From the NCBI GenBank assembly GCA_036379295.1, contig DASVGY010000186.1, forward strand, positions 1-13,301: a DNA stretch of 13,301 bases. Direction: 5' to 3'. Both the position numbers and the translations under genes were made by a program. How positions within the stretch are numbered: the first letter of the stretch is position 1; each line of letters starts with the position of its first letter. This document shows positions 8,411 to 13,301 of the stretch, in pieces. The stretch comes from Pseudopedobacter sp036379295. GTDB lineage: Bacteria > Bacteroidota > Bacteroidia > Sphingobacteriales > Sphingobacteriaceae. The notes beneath the pieces were generated by a model that was not told where the DNA came from, made no database searches, and saw nothing but the letters and a program-made list of their open reading frames with translations.

Positions 8411-8890
8411 TTATATTTTTGTTTTAATAAAATCTATGCTAATGTTGTGTTGACTTTCGATATTTAAGTTGACTTCAATTTGTTGAATTACTTTCCAAAA
8501 TACTTCTAACTGCTCATTAGTTACCAACTCTAATGCTTTTTTGTTGGTTTTTACAAGCGCATCGTTTATCTCGGGAAGAAACTGATGTGCTTTTTTGGTG
8601 AGTTTAATCAGGTGCTTTCGGCGGTCGTCTAAATCGGTTTTACGGTAAACAAAGCCTTTCTTAACTAAGTAATCAATCATATTTACCATAAATGATTTAT
8701 CAACTTTAAAATAATCGGCTAAATCTTGTTGTGTTAGTTTTTCGTTATTTTGGTATATGTATAAAAGTGCATAATGATACCTATCCAAAGGGATATCGAT
8801 GGTTAAATCGGCAAAGGTGCTTAAATACTTTTTTGTTATGAGCACAAGGTGATGAACTATTGGATGGGTAGCCTGTTCTTTAGATAGCAT
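8411..8890 (-). CDS. MarR-family transcriptional regulator, probable repressor of the efflux operon
   Basis: From the ATG at 8890 this is 159 residues, typical for MarR. The winged helix-turn-helix spans about 50-95: the recognition region is LTQQDLADYFKVDKSFMVN and the wing carries D-DRR (D86-R91) followed by the conserved IKLT strand. Long helices before and after form the dimer interface. A TTG codon two codons upstream (8896) stays in frame and could also serve as start; I prefer the ATG. MarR proteins are dimeric ligand-responsive regulators, often autorepressing and controlling an adjacent pump. Here the gene is first in the operon, 3 nt before the adaptor gene, and a 19-bp palindrome begins 29 nt upstream of its ATG, which strongly suggests autoregulation. 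The inducing ligand is unknown. Confidence 0.9.
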   Translation of the reverse strand: MLSKEQATHPIVHHLVLITKKYLSTFADLTIDIPLDRYHYALLYIYQNNEKLTQQDLADYFKVDKSFMVNMIDYLVKKGFVYRKTDLDDRRKHLIKLTKKAHQFLPEINDALVKTNKKALELVTNEQLEVFWKVIQQIEVNLNIESQHNISIDFIKTKI

Positions 8891-8918
8891 TCTCAAAAAT
8901 AATTATTTGTTGAACGTT

Positions 8919-8937
8919 TAGTTGGTAGTATCAACTA
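8919..8937. promoter_or_regulatory. Candidate MarR operator (19-bp near-perfect palindrome)
   Basis: The sequence TAGTTGGTA-G-TATCAACTA has 9-bp arms around a single central base, with 8 of 9 positions symmetric. Arm length, the TTG.../...CAA cores and the two-fold symmetry fit the palindromic operators bound by MarR dimers. It lies 29 nt upstream of the marR ATG and 70 nt upstream of the divergent M61 peptidase ATG, so a bound dimer could block the efflux operon promoter and perhaps also affect the peptidase gene. The regulator-operator assignment is inferred from position and symmetry. Confidence 0.6.
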
Positions 8938-9006
8938 TATTACATTTTTGTGATTATTAAGGGAAATCATATTTTTAGTTTTAGTTTTCTTAGACTTTTA
9001 TAACTT

Positions 9007-10800
9007 ATGCTTAAATCAGTATCCACAATTTTACCTGCTCTTGCAATTTTATTTATGAGTATCAACACAAAAGCACAGCAACATCGTACAGATATTAGCT
9101 TTGAGGTTTCATTTTCAGAGCCCCAGGCACATTACGCAGATGTTGAAATGAACATCGATAACATTAAAAGCAATCAAATTGTTTTAAAAATGCCTGTTTG
9201 GGCACCGGGCTCTTATTTGATTAGAGAATTTGCAAAAAACGTAGAAGGATTTACAGCCACAGCAAACAACCAAGAAATTTCTTTTGAAAAAGTGCGTAAG
9301 AACGCATGGAAAATTGAAACAAAAGGTAAAAAATCTATTACAGTTAAGTATCGGGTTTATTGTTTTGAAGTTTCTGTACGCACCAGTTTTGTTGACGCTT
9401 CACACGCGTTTTTATCGCCAACGGGTATTTTTATGTATCCAGAAAATGGTATAAACCAGCCATCCACCGTAAAGGTGATTCCCCATGTTAATTGGAAAAA
9501 AGTTTCTACTGCATTAGCAGAAGTACCCGGAGAAAAGTTTACGTACCATGCAAAAAACTTCGATTGGCTTTTTGATTCGCCCATCGAAGTTGGCAATCAG
9601 GATGTTTTTGAGTTTAACGCAGCTGGAGTGCAGCACACTGTAGCGATGGTGGGGGGCGGAAATTATGATAAAGAACGCCTGAAAAAAGATATGGCCAAAA
9701 TTGTTGAGCGTGAAACTGCTGTTTTTGGTGAAAATCCTAATAGCAACTACTTGTTTATTGTGCACAACCAACAATCTGGCGGCGGCGGCCTAGAGCATTT
9801 GAACTCAACTGTTTTAGGAGCGTCAAGAGAGGGTTATACAGATGAAAAAACTTACAAAAACTTTTTGAGCTTGGTTGCGCATGAGTATTTCCATTTATGG
9901 AACGTGAAGCGCTTAAGGCCTGTTGCATTGGGTCCCTTTGATTACGATAACGAAAATTACACCACCAACTTGTGGGTTGCCGAAGGTTTTACGGCCTACT
10001 ATGATAACATTATGGTAGAACGCATTGGCGCCTACACCGCCGACGAGTGGTTAGGGATTATTGAGGACGATATCAATGCGGTTGAAAACCGTTCTGGCAA
10101 TAACACGCAAACGCTTAGCCAAGCAAGTTTTGATGCCTGGATAAAATCTTACCGACCAAATGAAAACACCAGCAATACCACGGTATCTTATTATGTAAAG
10201 GGCTCGTTAATTGCTTGTTTGCTAGATTTAGAAATTATCAATGCCTCTGATGCAAAGTTTTCTTTAGATGATGCAATGCGCTATGCCTATAACGAATTTT
10301 ATAAGAAAAAAGGCACAGGCTACACCGATGCAGAATTTAAAATGGTATTAGAAAAATTTACAAAAAGCAACCTGAACCAATTTTATGCAGATTATATTAA
10401 TGGAACTAAAAAATTAGATTTTGATAAGTACTTACGCTACGCTGGCTTTAGTTTGACAGAGAAACCAGCGGCGCCAGATAAGCCTTACTTAGGGATAACG
10501 CTTAATAAAGGAACTAATGAAATAGCCTCTGTTTCCAGAAATACAGCGGCTTGGGATTGTGGATTAAATGTTAACGACAAAATTATAGAAATAAATGGGG
10601 AGCAAGTTGAAAGTCCGCTAGCCTATGTTAACGATAAAAAAGTGGGTGACGATTTGGTTTTTTTAGTTAACCGTGATGGCATTTTAAAGTCTTTTAAGGT
10701 AAAGTTGAGAGCTTCAGCAGCCAAAAAGTTTCAGATAAAACAATTAGATAACACTAACGAAAAACAGAAAGCTGTTTTAGAAAAGTGGTTAAGTTTATAG
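9007..10800 (+). CDS. M61-family metallopeptidase with C-terminal PDZ domain
   Basis: This 597-residue protein starts with a signal peptide (hydrophobic ILPALAILFMS, cleavage near TKAQ at about residue 23). An N-terminal beta domain of M61 peptidases follows, including the PVWAPGSYLIREF segment. The zinc-binding motif is H292-E293-Y294-F295-H296 in AHEYFHLWNVKRLRP, and the third ligand is probably E326 in WVAEGFTAYYD. A PDZ domain covers about 492-577 (begins KPYLGITL, with NDKIIEINGEQV). Domain order and length match the glycyl-aminopeptidase-like M61 family, found in the periplasm or at the cell surface and thought to trim peptides. All catalytic residues are present. It stands alone on the plus strand, divergent from the marR-efflux operon with about 116 nt between the starts, and converges on the small outer-membrane gene; a strong hairpin follows its stop by 7 nt. 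Confidence 0.93.
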   Translation: MLKSVSTILPALAILFMSINTKAQQHRTDISFEVSFSEPQAHYADVEMNIDNIKSNQIVLKMPVWAPGSYLIREFAKNVEGFTATANNQEISFEKVRKNAWKIETKGKKSITVKYRVYCFEVSVRTSFVDASHAFLSPTGIFMYPENGINQPSTVKVIPHVNWKKVSTALAEVPGEKFTYHAKNFDWLFDSPIEVGNQDVFEFNAAGVQHTVAMVGGGNYDKERLKKDMAKIVERETAVFGENPNSNYLFIVHNQQSGGGGLEHLNSTVLGASREGYTDEKTYKNFLSLVAHEYFHLWNVKRLRPVALGPFDYDNENYTTNLWVAEGFTAYYDNIMVERIGAYTADEWLGIIEDDINAVENRSGNNTQTLSQASFDAWIKSYRPNENTSNTTVSYYVKGSLIACLLDLEIINASDAKFSLDDAMRYAYNEFYKKKGTGYTDAEFKMVLEKFTKSNLNQFYADYINGTKKLDFDKYLRYAGFSLTEKPAAPDKPYLGITLNKGTNEIASVSRNTAAWDCGLNVNDKIIEINGEQVESPLAYVNDKKVGDDLVFLVNRDGILKSFKVKLRASAAKKFQIKQLDNTNEKQKAVLEKWLSL

Positions 10801-10807
10801 TTATATA

Positions 10808-10841
10808 CCCGTTTACGGTGAACCGGTTCATCGTAAACGGG
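10808..10841. terminator. Long hairpin between convergent genes, probable terminator
   Basis: CCCGTTTACG pairs perfectly with CGTAAACGGG, and inside it TGAACC pairs with GGTTCA. The only interruption is one G/T position, which is a G-U wobble in plus-strand RNA but an A/C mismatch in minus-strand RNA. The stem is thus up to 17 pairs with almost no loop beyond the minimum. It lies 7 nt after the M61 stop and 5 nt after (on the other strand) the stop of the small outer-membrane gene, the right place for a shared terminator. The flanks are only A/T-rich, without a long T run. Confidence 0.7.
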
Positions 10842-10846
10842 ATATT

Positions 10847-11347
10847 TTAAAAAGTGTACCTAATACTAAGCGCTGCCTCTAAATCTAAGAAAGGCCCTCT
10901 TGCCAGCTCAAGGCGTGGATGTAAATCCAAAGCAGTAGAAATCGGAAGCTCTGGCACCTGCCATTCTAATCCTAAAACACCGTCTGCACCTATCAAAATT
11001 CCGCTATCGCCATAATACCTATTGTTTCCGTATGATTTGTAAACCCGGTTTCCGCTAATGCCGCCAATGTGCGCACCTGCACCGTAAAACCAGTTTAAAG
11101 AGGGTTCCGCAAAAGCGATTGCATGTTTTTGATAGAGCCCGGTTAATACAAACACTCCCGGCCTAAATCCTAAAATACCTTCCAAAGCTGTATCAGAAGC
11201 TATAAAATGTTTTAAATTGATACCGTTTTCGTAGCCGCCTAATCTTAAGCCAACTGCTGTGTTGTAGTTTGCCTGCGCAAATAAGTCAAAGCTAAAAACT
11301 GTGCTCAAAACAATTGCAAGCCCAAATATTTTCAATTTTTCTTTCAT
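10847..11347 (-). CDS. Small secreted, putative outer-membrane beta-barrel protein
   Basis: This 166-residue protein has a clear signal peptide (MKEKLK, hydrophobic core, cleavage near LFAQA at about residue 26). The mature part alternates polar and hydrophobic residues, with many Gly, aromatic and Leu residues in strand-like stretches (for example VGLRLGGYENGINLKHF). It ends in SIRYTF, whose C-terminal Phe after alternating hydrophobics is typical of outer-membrane beta-barrels. It resembles the small barrel or porin-like proteins common in Sphingobacteriales, with about eight short strands; the function is unknown. No lipobox is present. It is monocistronic, converging on the M61 gene. An 18-codon ORF ending 10 nt upstream resembles its own signal-peptide start (see separate entry). 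Confidence 0.8.
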   Translation of the reverse strand: MKEKLKIFGLAIVLSTVFSFDLFAQANYNTAVGLRLGGYENGINLKHFIASDTALEGILGFRPGVFVLTGLYQKHAIAFAEPSLNWFYGAGAHIGGISGNRVYKSYGNNRYYGDSGILIGADGVLGLEWQVPELPISTALDLHPRLELARGPFLDLEAALSIRYTF

Positions 11348-11357
11348 GCTGCAAATA

Positions 11358-11414
11358 TCAATTTTGTGAATGTTTAATCAAAGCAAATACAGATGCGAAT
11401 CCAAATAATTTCAT
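11358..11414 (-). other. 18-codon ORF resembling a duplicated signal-peptide start: remnant or leader peptide
   Basis: On the minus strand an ATG at 11414 opens MKLFGFASVFALIKHSQN, followed by a stop at 11358. This ends 10 nt before the ATG of the small outer-membrane protein gene. Its beginning resembles that gene's N-terminus (KLKIFGLAIVL), and the DNA around the two starts also aligns: AAAGAAAAA, TGAAA and TATTTGG occur in the same order in both with one single-base gap. It may be the 5' stub left by a tandem duplication and deletion, or a translated leader upstream of the gene. Convergence of AT-rich signal-peptide codons is the simplest alternative. Confidence 0.35.
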
Positions 11415-11434
11415 TTTTCTTTAGCAAAAATAAA

Positions 11435-11469
11435 TTTGGCTTAACTGCTGCTTTATCGTAATAATTTTG
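11435..11469 (+). promoter_or_regulatory. Candidate Bacteroidota promoter for the acyl-CoA synthetase
   Basis: TTTG at 11435-11438 and TAATTTTG (TAnnTTTG) at 11462-11469 are separated by 23 nt, within the range described for the -33/-7 elements of the Bacteroidota primary sigma factor. This would give a leader of about 105 nt before the ATG at 11580. A second exact -7-like match (TATTTTTG, 11521-11528) has no well-spaced -33 partner. The 232-nt gap that holds these elements also contains a weak hairpin (AAGGG at 11532-11536 with CCCTT at 11545-11549) and the short ORF described separately; I see no other gene there. Confidence 0.4.
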
Positions 11470-11579
11470 AGAGTTTCGATTTTAAGTTTGCTTATCGTTA
11501 GCTTTTGTGCTTTAATTTTTTATTTTTGAGTAAGGGCTATTTTACCCTTTAAGCCAATTAACCATTAATTCTTAATCAG

Positions 11580-13301
11580 ATGGAAACAATAAACAGAGTT
11601 TTCGATTTGTTGAAATTCAACAAGGAGAAATATAACAGTCAAGATATTTTAGCTTCAAAAGTTAATGGTAGTTGGAAAAAATTTACTATCGACCAGTTTA
11701 TTGCTTGCGCCGATGACGTAAGCAGAGGCTTAATAAAACTCGGCATTAAAAAAGACGACAAGGTAGCTATAATGTCGCCTAACCGACCCGAATGGAATTT
11801 TTGTGATTTCGGGATAATGCAAATAGGAGCGGCGCAAGTGCCTATGTACCCAACGCTAGCAGAAAATGATATCAATTTTATAGTTAATGATGCCGCGGTA
11901 AAAATAATTTTTGTTTCTGATGAACTGCTTCACAAAAAAATTGAAAAAGTTAAAAAAGAGCACAACCTAGATCTTTCTATTTACACTTTCGATAAAATTG
12001 ATGGTATAGCGCACTGGTCTGCGGTGCAGGAACTGGGAAAGCAAAATGCCTCGATAGATTTATTGCCTTACAAGAATGCAATAAAGGCAGATGACATACT
12101 TACGCTAATTTATACCTCTGGCACAACCGGTACACCAAAAGGAGTGATGCTAAGCCATGAAAACTTAATAAGTAATGTAATTTACTCGGCACCAATGTAT
12201 CCGAAAGAAATAAAACGAGCTTTAAGCTTTTTGCCGCTTTCGCATATTTTTGAGCGAATGGTTTGTTATATGTATTTCTATCTTGGTATTTCTGTGTATT
12301 ACGCCGAAAGTATGGAAACAATTGTTGATAATCTGGCAGAAGTTAAACCGCACTGTTTTACCACCGTTCCGAGATTGCTAGAAAAAGTTTACGATAAAAT
12401 TGTAGCTAAAGGACAAGCTTTAACCGGAATTAAAAAGTCGCTTTTCTTTTGGGCTTTGGCGTTGGGGCACAAATACGAGTTGGATGGCAAAAATGGTTTT
12501 TTTTATGAATTACAACTAAAAATTGCCAGAAAGCTAATTTTTAGCAAATGGCAGGCAGCCTTGGGCGGAGAAATTATAGCTATTGTTTCTGGAGGTGCGG
12601 CTTTGCAAGAGCGTTTGGCCCGTGTATTTTGGGGAGCTGGAATTAAGGTTTTGGAAGGTTATGGTTTAACGGAAACCTCACCGGTGATATCCGTAAATGG
12701 ACCTTTTCCGGGACAAACAAAATTTGGTACGGTGGGTAAAGTTTTGGGAAACGTGGAGGTGAAAATAGCCGATGATGGCGAAATTTTAACCAAAGGACCT
12801 AACTTAATGAAAGGTTATTATAAAAGACCAGACGCCACCGAAGAGGCGATAACCAACGGTTGGTTCCACACCGGCGATATTGGCGAACTTAAAGATGGTT
12901 TTTTAGCAATCACAGATCGTAAGAAAGAAGTTTTTAAAACAGCCGGAGGTAAGTATGTTTCTCCGCAGGTTTTGGAAAATAAACTGAAAGAATCGGTTTA
13001 CATAGAACAAGTGATGGTTGTTGGCGAAAACAAAAAGTTTCCTTCGGCGCTGGTTGTGCCAAACTATGAGAAACTGCTTGAATGGGCTTCCAAAAACGGA
13101 CTTACGGAAACTACACCGGCAGCGCTTATAAAAAATGAGAAGGTTTTTGACAAGATTTGGATTGAGATTGAAAAATTGAATGAACACTTTGGCCATTGGG
13201 AAAAAATTAAAAAATTTGCGCTTTTACCATCTGAATTTACAATTGATGGGGGAGAGATGACCCCAAAATTAAGCTTGAAGCGTAAGGTGATTTTAACCAA
13301 A
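11580..13301 (+). CDS. Long-chain fatty-acid--CoA ligase (AMP-forming), last residues cut by window edge
   Basis: The frame opens at the ATG at 11580 (METINRVFDLL) and is open for exactly 574 codons to the edge. Family members of this FAA1/FadD15-like type are about 590-600 residues, so probably only 15-25 are missing. The ANL-superfamily motifs are in order: the P-loop-like A3 IYTSGTTGTPKGV (177-189), LPLSHIFER, A5 YGLTETSP (361-368), A7 GWFHTGD (427-433) with the adenylate-ribose-binding Asp D433, and A8 TDRKKEVFKTAGGKYVSP (from 445). The enzyme activates long-chain fatty acids to acyl-CoA through an acyl-AMP, feeding lipid synthesis or beta-oxidation; it is cytoplasmic or peripherally membrane-bound. 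At the C-terminal A10 region the sequence reads MTPKLSLKRK, where many homologues have TPTLKLKR. It appears to be transcribed on its own. Confidence 0.95.
   Translation, partial: METINRVFDLLKFNKEKYNSQDILASKVNGSWKKFTIDQFIACADDVSRGLIKLGIKKDDKVAIMSPNRPEWNFCDFGIMQIGAAQVPMYPTLAENDINFIVNDAAVKIIFVSDELLHKKIEKVKKEHNLDLSIYTFDKIDGIAHWSAVQELGKQNASIDLLPYKNAIKADDILTLIYTSGTTGTPKGVMLSHENLISNVIYSAPMYPKEIKRALSFLPLSHIFERMVCYMYFYLGISVYYAESMETIVDNLAEVKPHCFTTVPRLLEKVYDKIVAKGQALTGIKKSLFFWALALGHKYELDGKNGFFYELQLKIARKLIFSKWQAALGGEIIAIVSGGAALQERLARVFWGAGIKVLEGYGLTETSPVISVNGPFPGQTKFGTVGKVLGNVEVKIADDGEILTKGPNLMKGYYKRPDATEEAITNGWFHTGDIGELKDGFLAITDRKKEVFKTAGGKYVSPQVLENKLKESVYIEQVMVVGENKKFPSALVVPNYEKLLEWASKNGLTETTPAALIKNEKVFDKIWIEIEKLNEHFGHWEKIKKFALLPSEFTIDGGEMTPKLSLKRKVILTK

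Noticed and set aside
12903..13300. Phe- and Ser-rich minus-strand frames within the acyl-CoA synthetase
   Set aside because: Complementary to conserved synthetase motifs; typical antisense shadows.
1..13301. CRISPR arrays, tRNA/rRNA genes, insertion sequences, phage or defence genes
   Set aside because: I saw no regularly spaced repeats, cloverleaf candidates, transposase-like proteins or terminal inverted repeats; coding density and base composition look uniform by eye across the window.

Overview
The window is ordinary-looking chromosome from a low-GC member of the Bacteroidota, probably a Sphingobacteriaceae/Pedobacter-like organism. Supporting signs are the AT-rich composition, starts without clear Shine-Dalgarno sequences, TAnnTTTG-type -7 promoter elements, a KP-43-like S8 protease of the Bacteroidota type, a PDZ-containing M61 peptidase and small secreted beta-barrel-like proteins. 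The genus is an inference, since there is no rRNA or other marker.

Layout. Positions 1-1520 (-) hold most of a secreted subtilase whose C-terminus lies outside the window. Positions 1612-2856 (-) hold a two-gene unit: a single-domain response regulator whose stop codon directly abuts the start of a BadF/NagK-type sugar-kinase-like ATPase. Positions 2919-8890 (-) hold a tightly packed tripartite efflux operon in the order marR, membrane-fusion protein, RND pump, TolC-type outer-membrane factor, with gaps of 3, 1 and 1 nt. A 19-bp near-perfect palindrome sits just upstream of marR, in the divergent region shared with an M61 peptidase gene (9007-10800, +). That gene converges on a small putative outer-membrane protein gene (10847-11347, -), and a long hairpin lies between the two stops. 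From 11580 to the right edge runs a long-chain acyl-CoA synthetase (+) that lacks only its last few residues.

How the genes work together. The four-gene efflux operon is a complete self-regulated export system: an inner-membrane proton-driven pump, a periplasmic adaptor, an outer-membrane channel and a local MarR repressor with its probable operator. The other genes look like independent housekeeping or accessory units: extracellular proteolysis, periplasmic peptide processing, fatty-acid activation, and a signalling/sugar-kinase pair.

I found no CRISPR array, tRNA or rRNA gene, insertion sequence, phage gene or obvious new defence system. The observations most worth a second look are the likely MarR operator, an 18-codon ORF resembling a duplicated signal-peptide start upstream of the small outer-membrane gene, altered nucleotide-binding motifs in the sugar-kinase homologue, and an unexpected residue at the A10 lysine position of the acyl-CoA synthetase.
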